Source: Methanobrevibacter sp.
GTDB taxonomy: Archaea > Methanobacteriota > Methanobacteria > Methanobacteriales > Methanobacteriaceae
Length of the DNA stretch: 64,000 nt
Direction of reading: 5' to 3'
NCBI GenBank assembly: GCA_017407115.1
Contig: JAFQXD010000009.1
Coordinates: 32,461-96,460 of the forward strand
This document shows, in pieces, positions 20,570 through 30,172 of this stretch. The position numbers and the translations under genes are program-made. Below the pieces are notes generated by a model, which worked only from the letters and a program-made list of their open reading frames with translations, was not told the origin of the DNA and did not search any database. Within the stretch, counting starts at the first letter, position 1, and the number at the start of each line of letters is the position of its first letter.

Positions 20570-21262
20570 CTATAATTTTAAAGTAGCTACGGACATCGCT
20601 TTAAATCCAATATAGACTTCTTTTCCTATATTAAGATTTAATTCCTTTTCAGCGGAAACGGTAATGTCAGAGCATACAACAACTCCGCCAACATTAACCT
20701 TTACACGAATGATCTCACCGATAAGCTTCATCTCAACAATCTTACCTTTGAGAATATTACGGATACTGGATGTTTGCGGTTCCAACATCAAAAAGATGTT
20801 GTCGTAACTGATCAATGCCAGTATTTTATCTCCAATCTCATATTTTCTGTTTAAAGGTGCATTAATTTGGAAATCTTTCATTTTAATTGTCATTACACCT
20901 TTAACCTTATTAATATCTACAATCTCCGCTTCTATTTCATTAACATCCTTATGGAGCTCCATAATTGCGTTAATTTTTTTACATTCTTTTAAAATAGAAT
21001 ATCCTTCTTCAGTAAGGGTAGTTCCACCACCCCCACCTTTTCCACCTTTAGTTGTACTTACAATTTTAACGTTTAGTGTTGATTCGATTTTTTCAATGTA
21101 GTTTAATGCAGTCCTATAAGAAACACTAATAGATTTTGCTGCTTCAGTCAAGGAACCAGTGTCTAAAATGTATTCTAATAATTGGTATTTCTTGTTATCC
21201 AAAAGGAAAGAACTACCGTCGACATTGATTTTATATTCAACACCTGCGCTCACATCAGCCAT
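20570..21262 (-). CDS. ModE-like transcriptional regulator with two TOBE domains
   Basis: A 230-residue regulator. Residues about 15-80 form a LysR/ModE-type winged helix (DTGSLTEAAKSISVSYRTALNYIEKIE), followed by a glycine run KGGKGGGGGTTL typical of ModE. Residues about 105-165 and 167-230 are two TOBE (mop-like) units that in ModE bind molybdate or tungstate. By family it should sense oxyanion supply and control uptake or molybdo/tungsto-enzyme genes such as formylmethanofuran or formate dehydrogenase; targets are not visible here. Start has GGGGGATT upstream. Confidence 0.87.
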   Translation of the reverse strand: MADVSAGVEYKINVDGSSFLLDNKKYQLLEYILDTGSLTEAAKSISVSYRTALNYIEKIESTLNVKIVSTTKGGKGGGGGTTLTEEGYSILKECKKINAIMELHKDVNEIEAEIVDINKVKGVMTIKMKDFQINAPLNRKYEIGDKILALISYDNIFLMLEPQTSSIRNILKGKIVEMKLIGEIIRVKVNVGGVVVCSDITVSAEKELNLNIGKEVYIGFKAMSVATLKL

Positions 21263-21327
21263 TATATAATCCCCCTAATCATATAATATGATAAATTTAT
21301 GTATTTTATATATAAATAACTTTTCGA

Positions 21328-22890
21328 TTATTCATTTCTAAATTCAATTTTTTCCACAACATTTAATAATTTATTAACTAGTTTGGATAAAGGACCAAAT
21401 TTGGAACCATATCCTCTTAAGGTTTCAATATCATCTTTTGTGAAAAATTTAACAAAAATTAAAGCGAAGAAATAAACAATCATACATATAATTATTCCAG
21501 GGAATAAAAATAGAGTAGTTTTAGGAATAAAGTATCCCACAGCTGCCATGATAGCGGAAGCGAGTATTATCTTAATAAAAGATACCGCTGGAGGCTTTGA
21601 ATGTGTTAATTTCAATGCAAAATAAACACATGGTATCATCATTAAAAAACAAGCCAAGGTAGTTGCCAAAGCACCGCCGGCAATGCCCATAGTAGGAACT
21701 AAAATCCAACTTAAAATTCCAGTGACGATTGAACCGAAAATCAAAATATACATAGGAATTCTAGGGTTGCCAACACCTTGAACAATACTTGTGGAAATAG
21801 AAAATATTGAATAAAATGCCATACCAATTGCCAATATTGCAAGTGCAGATGCTCCTGCAACATAAGAGGTATCCTTGAAATAAAGTAAATGTAAGGTAGG
21901 AACAGCAAACATTGCCAAACCAATGCACATAGGAACAACAAACAACAAAGCAATCTTATAGGACTCGCCTACATATTTCTGAAGAGCCTTAACGTCATGG
22001 ACCTTAAAAGCTTCAGAAGTGGCTGGAAGTATTGTTGTTGCTACAGAAATGGAAATCATTAAAGGCAATCTGGAAATCGGATCTGCAGCTGCAAAAAATC
22101 CGACGCTTGCATCTGATAAAAATCTTCCCATAATAATGGTACAGATATTATAGATAAGCATTTCAGCAATAGCTGTAATAATAACCGGAATTGAGAATTT
22201 AATCAATATTGCGGCGAGTTTCAACTCATCACGGAAAGTAAATTTGAAATCATCGCTAGCCTGAGGAATATATTTTGGCATATAGACTTTAAATATGTAT
22301 ATTGCAGATACGGCCGCAAGGGAATAACCGATTACAGTACCCCATAAAGCTCCAGGAGTTGAAAAGCCTATCAGAACAAATGCTGTAGCAAATAAAATCA
22401 TTCCTAACTGCTCTACCGCACGAGTATATACAATGTATTCCATTTTATATACTCCCTGAAATGCCCCTCTAAATGCACCAACGATAACGCTGAATGGAGT
22501 AATAAGACCAATAATCTGCAGTGGAATTACGGTATAAGGTTTATGCAGGAAGTTGTTTGCAATGATTGGTGAAATGACAAAAATCATCAGCAAACCCAAA
22601 AATATCCCAAGAAATACCATGATTTTAAGTGCCGTGTAAATCGTCTTACGAGCCATGTCATGCTCGCCAACGGCCTCATACTCAGCAACATATTTAGCAA
22701 TGGCTGGAGGAAGTCCGCCTGCAGCAAGAGTTTGAAAAATTCCCTGAAACGGCAATGTCATTCCTAAAATACCATAATTGGTAGGGCCTAACAGTATTGC
22801 CATTAAAAAACGGTATATATAACCACCTACACGGAAAATTATATTACCTATGAAAATTATCAAACTGCCTCTTACTAACTTATTTGCCAT
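21328..22890 (-). CDS. MOP-superfamily lipid-linked oligosaccharide flippase
   Basis: A 520-residue polytopic membrane protein with about 14 hydrophobic segments, resembling Wzx/MurJ/SpoVB exporters. The start VRGSLIIFIGNIIFRVGGYIYRF and the ILGPTNYGILGMTLPFQGIFQTLAAGGLPPAIAKYV segment region are typical of the SpoVB-like branch. It would flip polyprenyl-linked glycan or pseudomurein precursors to the outer face; which one is not decidable. An AAGGT site precedes the ATG. It stands alone between the ModE operon and the flavoprotein gene, same strand. Confidence 0.85.
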   Translation of the reverse strand: MANKLVRGSLIIFIGNIIFRVGGYIYRFLMAILLGPTNYGILGMTLPFQGIFQTLAAGGLPPAIAKYVAEYEAVGEHDMARKTIYTALKIMVFLGIFLGLLMIFVISPIIANNFLHKPYTVIPLQIIGLITPFSVIVGAFRGAFQGVYKMEYIVYTRAVEQLGMILFATAFVLIGFSTPGALWGTVIGYSLAAVSAIYIFKVYMPKYIPQASDDFKFTFRDELKLAAILIKFSIPVIITAIAEMLIYNICTIIMGRFLSDASVGFFAAADPISRLPLMISISVATTILPATSEAFKVHDVKALQKYVGESYKIALLFVVPMCIGLAMFAVPTLHLLYFKDTSYVAGASALAILAIGMAFYSIFSISTSIVQGVGNPRIPMYILIFGSIVTGILSWILVPTMGIAGGALATTLACFLMMIPCVYFALKLTHSKPPAVSFIKIILASAIMAAVGYFIPKTTLFLFPGIIICMIVYFFALIFVKFFTKDDIETLRGYGSKFGPLSKLVNKLLNVVEKIEFRNE

Positions 22891-22940
22891 AATATACCTT
22901 TAAAAATTAGTTATTAATAATAATAAATTGATTTTAATAT

Positions 22941-23525
22941 TTAAATATATTTATTTAGGAATTTTTTAAATTCTACTAAAGTCCTATCCAATGACTGCCA
23001 ACCGTAATCGTCCTCTTTAATATTGTCTAAGGAATCATCAGACCAGAACGAAGCCCCTAAATTAGAACCGAAAGGCCCGCCGCTTACCGGTATAATGCCG
23101 TGTATCATGAAATAAGTTATGTTTTTTAAATGGGCAAAATCCTGTCCGCCGGTCCTATCCCCGCCAACGGCAATGCTCATGCCGATTTTTCCTCGAAGCA
23201 AATTGTAGTCTATTGCTTCCAATGCTCTTGTCCTATCCATTATAGCGGATAAATTGCTGCTTATTCCACCGCTTTGGATTGGGGTGGCCAAAATGATGCC
23301 GTCAGCTTCCTGAAGATTTTTATAAATATCGGCCATGTCATCCTCGATTATGCATTTCTTGTTTTCCAAGCAATAATCGCAATGCATGCAAGGCTTGATT
23401 GATTTTGCCTGACAGGTAAACATCTCACATTCAAAACCGTCATCTTCAAGCTGATTTAAAGCATTTTTCAAAACATATTCTGTAGTATTATTTCTAGGAC
23501 TAGCACAAATACCAAAAACTTTCAT
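22941..23525 (-). CDS. Iron-sulfur flavoprotein / NADPH-dependent FMN reductase family
   Basis: A 194-residue flavodoxin-like protein. FMN-phosphate loop is ICASPRNNTTEYVLKNA near residue 5; the compact cysteine motif CMHCDYCLENKKC (about residues 46-58) is that of archaeal iron-sulfur flavoproteins carrying a [4Fe-4S] cluster. ATPIQSGGISSNLSAIMDR near 80 is the second flavin-contact region. Likely an electron-transfer or oxidative-stress protein; partner unknown. Normal length. Confidence 0.87.
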   Translation of the reverse strand: MKVFGICASPRNNTTEYVLKNALNQLEDDGFECEMFTCQAKSIKPCMHCDYCLENKKCIIEDDMADIYKNLQEADGIILATPIQSGGISSNLSAIMDRTRALEAIDYNLLRGKIGMSIAVGGDRTGGQDFAHLKNITYFMIHGIIPVSGGPFGSNLGASFWSDDSLDNIKEDDYGWQSLDRTLVEFKKFLNKYI

Positions 23526-23623
23526 GAAAATAGTTTGTAAAACGGCTATTAAAATAATTTTTGAAAATAAAAAAAATAAAAAGAAGATTAAAAACTTAAA
23601 AAAGTTAATAATCCTTTAAATGT

Positions 23624-25438
23624 TTAGTCATCACGTTTCAAATAACTTGAATTAAATAAAATACTAACAAATGCAATACCGAGTATCGCATATACCAAGG
23701 TATATGTCGGTTCAGCTTCTTCTACATTGGCCTTTGGAGAATCCATAGGTTTATTCTTACTTGTAATAGTGATATTACTTGAATTTGTATCATTACTGGT
23801 CGAATTCTTAGTAATATTATCTAATTTACTTGAACCAATATCAGAAACCACAGCATTTACACAACAACAATGACGATAATGACCTGTATTATAACCCCAA
23901 TGTTTATGGTGGCCTTTACCACCCCAATGAGATTTGTTAGTTGAATTAGATCCATTTATGAAGCCACTGTCGCTTTTACTTGTAGCATTAAATTTATTTA
24001 TTTTTCCGTTATCATCAGCATGACTATTTACAATTGATTTTTGCAAATCTTGTTGAGTTAACAACAATAATGGAGTCCATATTGCTTTATGATCCGGCAA
24101 TAAAGTTTCGCTTGATGCTCTAGCCCCTAGAACATCATTTAAACCGTCCCAAGAACCTGCGGTTATTTGTTCCCCAATGAAAACAATTCCATAGGAAGTT
24201 AGGACCATTAAATTAGGCATATCTTTATAGATCACATCTACGTGTTTACCATATGCATAATCCAAACCATGAGAGTTAGTATCATTAATTACATGACTAT
24301 GTTCATCTTCATTATCGCTACTGAGTTTATAGATATATAATTCACTAGTTAGCGGATAATATTGAAGTAATGCTTTAGTAACTGTGCAACAACCAAGGAT
24401 TTCTTCACAGATTTGTCCATGATTTGCTAAATCTTGTAGCATTTCAAAAGTTACACCAGAATACCAGTTAGCTATACTTGCGAACAATAATGTGTTTTCA
24501 GAACCAACGGATTCCAAAAGCATTTCATTATCCTCCGGAGATAATGTTCCGAAATATACCTCTTCCACATTAGAAATATATTCAGATGCCCTTAAAATAC
24601 CATCGAAGACTGGCTCACTAGTTTCACCATTTGGTACGCCAGACACACTTATAGCTAAAATAGCATCAACACTTTCAAATTTAAGTAAATTATCTGCTTG
24701 AGTTACATCTCTAATTAATTTATAACTTTCAGAAGTTTCCATGTCATTAGTAACTTCAGATATAATCGTGTCGACAGCATTCACACCAGCACGATCGCGC
24801 CGGTCTAAATTCTCTTGAGTCGAAACAGGAATATAAATACTTTCTAAAATATTTTTAGAAAAACTATTATAATTATTTAAAATAACTTTATCATCAACAA
24901 CATTAATTGCTTGATTTAATTCGCCTTCCTCATCATAAACATCAACTACAGACATTTTCAATGTTCCATAATCAACATTTTCAAAATCAACATCAATATC
25001 GGTTATAATCTCATCATCAAATCCATCGCAGTTAAATGCATCAGCGTATTGGTAATTGACATCAACAACAGGCACATCCACGGATTCAACTGAATCCACA
25101 TCAACATCAATTACTTCAATATTGCTCAATCCATAATAACCCTGTGAATTGAGAGGAGCACAACCAATCTTTCCATTAATTTGAGGTACATCCGAAGATT
25201 CAAAATATCCATGCGAATTTATCGGTTCGAATGAATCAGATGAATCTGAAGGTTCATAAATATTAGATGAATCGTCATTAAAAGCACTACCAGAAGATAA
25301 ACCTGTATCAGCATCAGCAGAAATAGGACTTTCAGTCACAACTGATGACCCACCATCTATATCTTCTGCATAAACTCCGCTTATAGTTAACATAAGCAAA
25401 ACGCTAATAATTATAAGTGGAGCTAATAGTTTTTTAAT
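23624..25438 (-). CDS. Secreted, membrane-anchored surface protein with His/Cys-rich segment; apparent ATT start
   Basis: Cell-surface protein of unknown function, about 605 residues. The first conventional start-like codon (TTG at 25399) lies inside a signal peptide whose earlier part is encoded upstream in the same frame: from ATT at 25438 the chain reads KKLLAPLIIISVLLMLTISG then VYAED, a complete signal peptide, preceded by a GGGGGT site 9 bases before. No ATG, GTG or TTG fits, so ATT is proposed, unless a base is missing in the A-runs. After a Ser/Asp-rich part (to about 200) come a folded region with an HGQICEEILGCC segment faintly like FmdE domains, a His-rich stretch (GGKGHHKHWGYNTGHYRHCCC, shown here in pieces: GGKGHHKHWG, HYRHCCC) and a C-terminal membrane helix ending KRDD. 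Confidence 0.75.
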   Translation of the reverse strand: MKKLLAPLIIISVLLMLTISGVYAEDIDGGSSVVTESPISADADTGLSSGSAFNDDSSNIYEPSDSSDSFEPINSHGYFESSDVPQINGKIGCAPLNSQGYYGLSNIEVIDVDVDSVESVDVPVVDVNYQYADAFNCDGFDDEIITDIDVDFENVDYGTLKMSVVDVYDEEGELNQAINVVDDKVILNNYNSFSKNILESIYIPVSTQENLDRRDRAGVNAVDTIISEVTNDMETSESYKLIRDVTQADNLLKFESVDAILAISVSGVPNGETSEPVFDGILRASEYISNVEEVYFGTLSPEDNEMLLESVGSENTLLFASIANWYSGVTFEMLQDLANHGQICEEILGCCTVTKALLQYYPLTSELYIYKLSSDNEDEHSHVINDTNSHGLDYAYGKHVDVIYKDMPNLMVLTSYGIVFIGEQITAGSWDGLNDVLGARASSETLLPDHKAIWTPLLLLTQQDLQKSIVNSHADDNGKINKFNATSKSDSGFINGSNSTNKSHWGGKGHHKHWGYNTGHYRHCCCVNAVVSDIGSSKLDNITKNSTSNDTNSSNITITSKNKPMDSPKANVEEAEPTYTLVYAILGIAFVSILFNSSYLKRDD

Positions 25439-25751
25439 ATTTTTTTACCCCCACAATTAATATATAAAAATTTATACAGCGAGTATAATCATTTAGCTAG
25501 TCTATCACCACCATAAAAATTTATACAGCAACAATATACCAGAGATTATTACTGCCATACAAAAATTTATACAATTATTATATGTAACTTCAAACTTAAT
25601 AATGGTTTACATTTCATGAAAAATTCCAAAAAAATGGAGGTAATGAAAACAATTTTTCAAAAACTCAAAGGATTATAATATCAAATCAATCTTTAAAATA
25701 GGATAAGATTTATAATTATAAAAAACATAAAGTAAAAATGAGGATTTAAAT
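25439..25751. other. Intergenic region between divergent genes, with threefold direct repeat
   Basis: Contains promoters for the surface protein (minus) and the coiled-coil gene (plus) and three copies of AAAAATTTATACA described separately. The rest (25580-25740) is AT-rich sequence in which I see nothing else beyond the AGGA site for the gene at 25752. Confidence 0.6.
25464..25573. repeat. Three direct repeats, core AAAAATTTATACA
   Basis: Copies at 25464-25480 and 25513-25529 share the 17 bases ATAAAAATTTATACAGC exactly; a third, shorter copy is at 25559-25573. Core spacings are 49 and 46 bases. Read on the minus strand each copy contains TGTATAAATTTTTA, i.e. a TATA-box-like sequence; the one nearest the surface-protein gene is suitably placed to be its promoter. 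They may be repeated operators or tandem promoters. Confidence 0.6.
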
Positions 25752-26606
25752 ATGAAAGTAGGTAAAGGTATTGTAAAAAAATATTCAAGGGAATACAATA
25801 GAACTCTTAAAAATGGTGAGAGAAAAAAGTACACAACAGAGCAAATTCAAATTACAGTACCGAAAAACGAAGACATCTACCAAAACAAAGAAGAAGTATT
25901 GATTATACCTCAATCCGAAATTGAGAATTTTAAAAGTAGAGAGGAAGAAAATCAGGCATTGAAAATAGCTAATTATTTATATGTTGAGGAAGTGAAGAAA
26001 TTGGAAAGACAACTAGAAGAAAATTTAAACCCGTCTACTTTAGAGTTTCAAAGTGAAATTGAAAATTTAAAAGCTGAACTTGCTCAAAGAAACAATGAAT
26101 TGGCTGAAATGGAAAATAAATTTAATGCTTTGCATAAAGATAACATAAATGATTTAAAACATGAAAATGATTTAATCAGAGACAAACATTCAAAACTGAT
26201 TATTGAAAACGAAAACCTCAAAACCAAATTCGTTAACATAAAAACCGAAAACGAAAACCTCAAAACCAAATATTCAAGCATTAAAGAAGAGAATAAAAAT
26301 CTTAAAACCAAATGTACAACCTTAAGAGAAGAACACTCCTCAATTAAAGAAAGTTACAATCAGGTAAGTTCAAAATACGATCAGTTAAAACAGGAAAATC
26401 TGAATACAAAAACCAGTTATGCGGAAATGTATGAACTTAATGAAGGCTTAGAAAAAGATTATGATTCCCTTCGTGTTGAATACAATGATTTGGTTGATAA
26501 ATACAACGCTTTAGAAGAAGAGCTATATAATATTAAAACCACTAAATCCCGTGACGAATATATAGCCAATAAGGTTAAAGAATTTATTTTAAAAAGTAAA
26601 AGTTAA
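25752..26606 (+). CDS. Coiled-coil protein of unknown function
   Basis: A 284-residue protein I do not recognise. Residues 1-55 form a basic, possibly beta-rich head (KGIVKKYSREYNRTLKNGE...). From about residue 60 to 275 it is almost continuous heptad coiled coil rich in Glu, Lys, Asn and Leu, including near-perfect internal repeats of ENENLKTK at residues about 150-185 that are also visible at DNA level (26204-26300). No signal peptide or membrane helix, so it is cytoplasmic; a structural or scaffold role is only a guess. AGGA precedes the ATG. It ends overlapping the convergent zinc-ribbon gene by 4 bases. Confidence 0.75.
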   Translation: MKVGKGIVKKYSREYNRTLKNGERKKYTTEQIQITVPKNEDIYQNKEEVLIIPQSEIENFKSREEENQALKIANYLYVEEVKKLERQLEENLNPSTLEFQSEIENLKAELAQRNNELAEMENKFNALHKDNINDLKHENDLIRDKHSKLIIENENLKTKFVNIKTENENLKTKYSSIKEENKNLKTKCTTLREEHSSIKESYNQVSSKYDQLKQENLNTKTSYAEMYELNEGLEKDYDSLRVEYNDLVDKYNALEEELYNIKTTKSRDEYIANKVKEFILKSKS

Positions 26607-26884
26607 AGAGTTTTATAATCATCCTGGAATTCAGGATTCCATCTTTTTAACCCTGGAATAAACATCGCAGTAATACCAGTAGCTTGAGTTTCTGGCAATC
26701 TAGGATTTTTTTCCATCATTTCTTTTGTTTTTCTAATAATCATTTCATTTAGAGTTATATCTGGTTCTGTATATTCCCCGTCCTGATAACAGTCTTTACA
26801 GAAATCCGGATTAAGACTGCCATCCTTGTTAGTCCCATAATCTTCTTTTACGATAGGCCTACCGCATGAATTGCAAAATCCCAT
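26603..26884 (-). CDS. Small zinc-ribbon domain protein
   Basis: A 93-residue protein with a zinc ribbon made of CNSCGRP at residue 4 and CKDC near residue 29, spaced by a GTNKDGSLNPDF segment, as in the 'putative zinc ribbon domain' family (Pfam Zn_ribbon_2). The C-terminal half (MIIRKTKEMMEKNPRLPETQA...) is probably helical. Family members are widespread in bacteria and archaea without a known function. GGAG lies upstream of the ATG. Confidence 0.8.
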   Translation of the reverse strand: MGFCNSCGRPIVKEDYGTNKDGSLNPDFCKDCYQDGEYTEPDITLNEMIIRKTKEMMEKNPRLPETQATGITAMFIPGLKRWNPEFQDDYKTL

Positions 26885-26943
26885 AATAAAAACTCCTTTT
26901 AAAAAAAAATAGAAAATAAATTAGAATAAATCTAATTTATTGT

Positions 26944-28191
26944 TTAGTCTTTCACTTCAATATTTTCGTCCTCATCCATTGCAAGTCTCATGTTGTCTGG
27001 ATCTGGGTCGAAGTGTTCTAAGAAGTCTTGTGCAGCTCTTCTTACATCTCTGGAACCAATAATATATCTTCCAGCAATGATGATGTTTGCACCTTTTTCA
27101 ATAGCTTCTTCAACATTGTTAGGTTTAATTCCACCAGCAACTGCAATAAGGCCTTTTCCACCGAGGGTTGCTTTAATATCTTTAATATTACCCCATTCAG
27201 TCATATCGCTAGTGTCTTCACCATGTTCTGCTCTGTAAGATTCCATATCAACATTTCTGTGTAATAAAACAATGTCTGGTTTTAAATCATCAGGAAGTTG
27301 AGCTAATTTTTCTTCAAATCCTTTAACATTCATCATATCAAGGATAGAGTAGATACCTTGTTTTTGAGTTTCGTGAATAGCTTTAGCAATAGATTCAATA
27401 GTACCAAGACCGGAAATAGCTACTGCATCTGCGGTTTCATCTGCTGCCATTTTAACTTCTACACGACCAACATCTAAAGTTTTTAAATCAGCAATAATGA
27501 ATGCGTCTGGACGTAAAGCTCTGATTTTACCGATAATTCCAACACCGAATTTCTTAACGAGTGGAGTACCAGCTTCAAGAAGAATTCTGTCATTGTCAGG
27601 TAAATCATTGATAATTCTTTCCATAGCTGCTTCATTATCTAAGTCAAGTGCAACTTGTAAGTATGGTGGTGACCAAAGTTTTTTGACTTTGAATCCCATG
27701 ATTGGGTGAGTTCCACGATCTTTTTCTGCGAGAACTTTGTCGATGGATGGGTAACCTTCCATTGCTCTTCTAATAGCTAATTTGGTTGCTCCGTAGTTGT
27801 ATTGATAGATTTTTCTGTAATCTTTTGCGGAAGGGTCAATAAATACGCTTGCATTGATTACAATATCCTCTACAATATCTTTTGGAATGTATCCATCTTC
27901 TACTGCATCAGCTACTGCTCTTGCAACAGCAGTTTGTGCAGGTCCGAAAATTTTACTTGCATCCTCTAAATCACCAACAGTTACTTTAGGAATAATTAAA
28001 GTTGCTGGTTTAGTCAATAAGTTTGGTCTAATTACACTTGTTAAAGGAGTGTGTCCAACAGATAAATTGGATAATCCATTAGCAAAAGCTTGACCAACAG
28101 GTCCGAATTTATCACCAATTAATAAATCAACGTGTGCTAATTCAGGGCCGTCTCCAATAAGAGCTTCTCCTATTCTATACATTGGGTCCAT
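26944..28191 (-). CDS. Bifunctional formaldehyde-activating enzyme / 3-hexulose-6-phosphate synthase
   Basis: Fae-Hps fusion, about 415 residues. The N-terminal Fae domain (about residues 1-160; [20 protein letters not shown], with the catalytic His in that segment) condenses formaldehyde with tetrahydromethanopterin. The C-terminal Hps domain (about 175-400; [21 protein letters not shown] region, and [10 protein letters not shown]) interconverts ribulose 5-phosphate plus formaldehyde and hexulose 6-phosphate. In methanogens lacking the oxidative pentose pathway this makes pentoses and recaptures formaldehyde. An ATG at 28218 is in frame but GGAGG lies downstream of it, 7 bases before the ATG at 28191, which is the true start. 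Confidence 0.96.
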   Translation of the reverse strand: MDPMYRIGEALIGDGPELAHVDLLIGDKFGPVGQAFANGLSNLSVGHTPLTSVIRPNLLTKPATLIIPKVTVGDLEDASKIFGPAQTAVARAVADAVEDGYIPKDIVEDIVINASVFIDPSAKDYRKIYQYNYGATKLAIRRAMEGYPSIDKVLAEKDRGTHPIMGFKVKKLWSPPYLQVALDLDNEAAMERIINDLPDNDRILLEAGTPLVKKFGVGIIGKIRALRPDAFIIADLKTLDVGRVEVKMAADETADAVAISGLGTIESIAKAIHETQKQGIYSILDMMNVKGFEEKLAQLPDDLKPDIVLLHRNVDMESYRAEHGEDTSDMTEWGNIKDIKATLGGKGLIAVAGGIKPNNVEEAIEKGANIIIAGRYIIGSRDVRRAAQDFLEHFDPDPDNMRLAMDEDENIEVKD

Positions 28192-28248
28192 TAAATTTCC
28201 TCCGTTATAATATAACATTTAATACTTTATTTTTATTAATAAATATAA

Positions 28249-30072
28249 TTATTGGAAGTTAATCCTTCTTGAGATATCTTTAGGTAAAGGCAATCTTCTG
28301 AAAGGTTTTCCTTCACATTTTTCATTAATTTCAGCTATCAATTCATCAACTGTCATGTCTACTTTTTCGCCGGTTTCACGTACAGTTACCTGGAATTTGC
28401 CTGATTCAACTTCTTTGTCTCCAATGACAAAAATGTATGGAATCCATTCTTTAGCTGCATTCCTGATTTTCTTACCGACACTTTCATCCCTGTCATCAAT
28501 ATCCACACGGATATTTGAAGCATTGATTTTATCATATAATTCATTAGCAAACTCTTCATGAGCATCTCCGACAGTTAAAATTCTTGCCTGAATTGGGCTT
28601 AACCAGGTTGGTAACATTGGAGCGCGTTCATTGATTTCAATAGCTGTTTTTTCAAGCATTGCACATAAAACCCTTTCAATACTTCCGGTTGGTGAAGTGT
28701 GTAAAATTGTAGGATTGTGCTGTTTACCGTCCTCACCCAAGTAAGTAATATCAAATCTTTTACCGCTTTCAACATCAATTTGAACTGTTGGATTTTCAAT
28801 TGGACGTCCTAAAGCGTCAATATTTGCTAAATCTATTTTACATACCCAATAATGATGTCTTTCAGGTAAAATTTCTAAAAGGATTGGTTTTCCGAATTTA
28901 GATGCAATATCATACATCCATTGCTCATTTTCATCAAAGAAATCCTGAGTAGCTCTGAAAATTACTTCAAAGTCTAAATCTAAATCTTTACCTGTTTGCA
29001 TACACATTTCAGTTTGCCTTTCAAATTCATCTAAAGATGAAGGAACATCAGCACAGAATGAATGACAATCAGGCATGGTGAATGCTCTTAATCTTTTAAG
29101 ACCTACAACTTCACCTTTTTTCTCAAAACGGAAACTGTAAGTGGATAATTCATATATTTTTGCAGGTAAATTTTTCCAAGTCAAATATGAATCGGCCATT
29201 AATCTGAATGCACCGAAACAACATGCAAACCTAAGCATTAAATTCTTTTTAGTGTCTGTTCTGTATTGTCTTTCACCAAACTTATATGCATGTTGATATA
29301 TTGCTTCATTATCCAAATCATAGAAAATTGGAGTTTCAACAGGCATTGCTCCACGGTCCACAGTTAAATTGTAAACGTAATCTGCAAGCAAATCCCTAAT
29401 TAAACGTCCTTTAGGATACCATCTAAGATTTCCAACATCGGAAGCAGGTTCATAGTCACAGATTTCCTTTTCTCTCATCAATTTAACATGAGGCGGTTCG
29501 CCTTCATCTGATGCACCTTGTCCGAGTTCATAATCAACAAGTTGTTTGAAAGCTCTGTTATCAAATTTAAAGTCTTCGATTTGAGTGATTTTGTCTCCTT
29601 CAAGAATTTGCCAGGTTGAAGGTTTCCTTTCTACTTTCTTTTCTTCCTCATCGGCAGTTATTGTTCTTGAAAGTTCACTTAACGGGTGCCCTTTACAGGA
29701 AATCTCAAATGCCTTATACCATCCGAAAGGTACTCTTTTAACAGTTAAGTCTTCAGCAAGCAAAGCCTCTTCGGCCTTTTTTAAAATTTCCACAGCTACT
29801 TTTGGAGAGCTTAATGATGAAGATAAGTGAGCATAAGGATATAATACAATATTTTCAGCTTTAACTTGATCATTGGCTTTTTTAACTTCACTAACTAAAT
29901 TTTTAACAATACCTTCTGGATTATTTTCATCTTCTTTTTCAACAGCTGTAAATACTACTAAAGAATCATCGAAGGAGCCTTCTTTTTTAGCTTCCTCAAT
30001 CTCTTCGGCTACAGGTGTTTTATTTTTTACATTATAATTTAAATAATCAGAATGGATTAATAAAATTCTCAT
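28249..30072 (-). CDS. thrS: Threonyl-tRNA synthetase, archaeal type
   Basis: Charges tRNA-Thr. The 607-residue protein has the archaea-specific N-terminal editing domain (about residues 1-140, [16 protein letters not shown]..., related to D-aminoacyl-tRNA deacylases), which removes mischarged serine, then the class II catalytic core with the motif 2 segment [20 protein letters not shown] near residue 312 and motif 3 near 470, and the anticodon-binding domain at the C terminus. GGTGG precedes the ATG. It is divergent from cfbB across a 100-base promoter region. Confidence 0.97.
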   Translation of the reverse strand: MRILLIHSDYLNYNVKNKTPVAEEIEEAKKEGSFDDSLVVFTAVEKEDENNPEGIVKNLVSEVKKANDQVKAENIVLYPYAHLSSSLSSPKVAVEILKKAEEALLAEDLTVKRVPFGWYKAFEISCKGHPLSELSRTITADEEEKKVERKPSTWQILEGDKITQIEDFKFDNRAFKQLVDYELGQGASDEGEPPHVKLMREKEICDYEPASDVGNLRWYPKGRLIRDLLADYVYNLTVDRGAMPVETPIFYDLDNEAIYQHAYKFGERQYRTDTKKNLMLRFACCFGAFRLMADSYLTWKNLPAKIYELSTYSFRFEKKGEVVGLKRLRAFTMPDCHSFCADVPSSLDEFERQTEMCMQTGKDLDLDFEVIFRATQDFFDENEQWMYDIASKFGKPILLEILPERHHYWVCKIDLANIDALGRPIENPTVQIDVESGKRFDITYLGEDGKQHNPTILHTSPTGSIERVLCAMLEKTAIEINERAPMLPTWLSPIQARILTVGDAHEEFANELYDKINASNIRVDIDDRDESVGKKIRNAAKEWIPYIFVIGDKEVESGKFQVTVRETGEKVDMTVDELIAEINEKCEGKPFRRLPLPKDISRRINFQ

Positions 30073-30144
30073 TATACCACCATATATTATGATATAAATT
30101 TTAGTTTTAATATTATATAAAATGATTTAATTATACAAAAAAGG

Positions 30145-30152
30145 TTATATAA
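30145..30152 (+). promoter_or_regulatory. Putative TATA box of cfbB
   Basis: TTATATAA centred about 25 bases before the ATG at 30173; with the usual archaeal spacing transcription would begin at or beside the start codon. No ribosome binding site is seen, consistent with a leaderless mRNA. Confidence 0.5.
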
Positions 30153-30172
30153 AAAGATTCAAATTAATATTT

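Noticed and set aside
26204..26300. Short tandem DNA repeat as a possible regulatory array
   Set aside because: It is in frame and simply encodes duplicated coiled-coil heptads.
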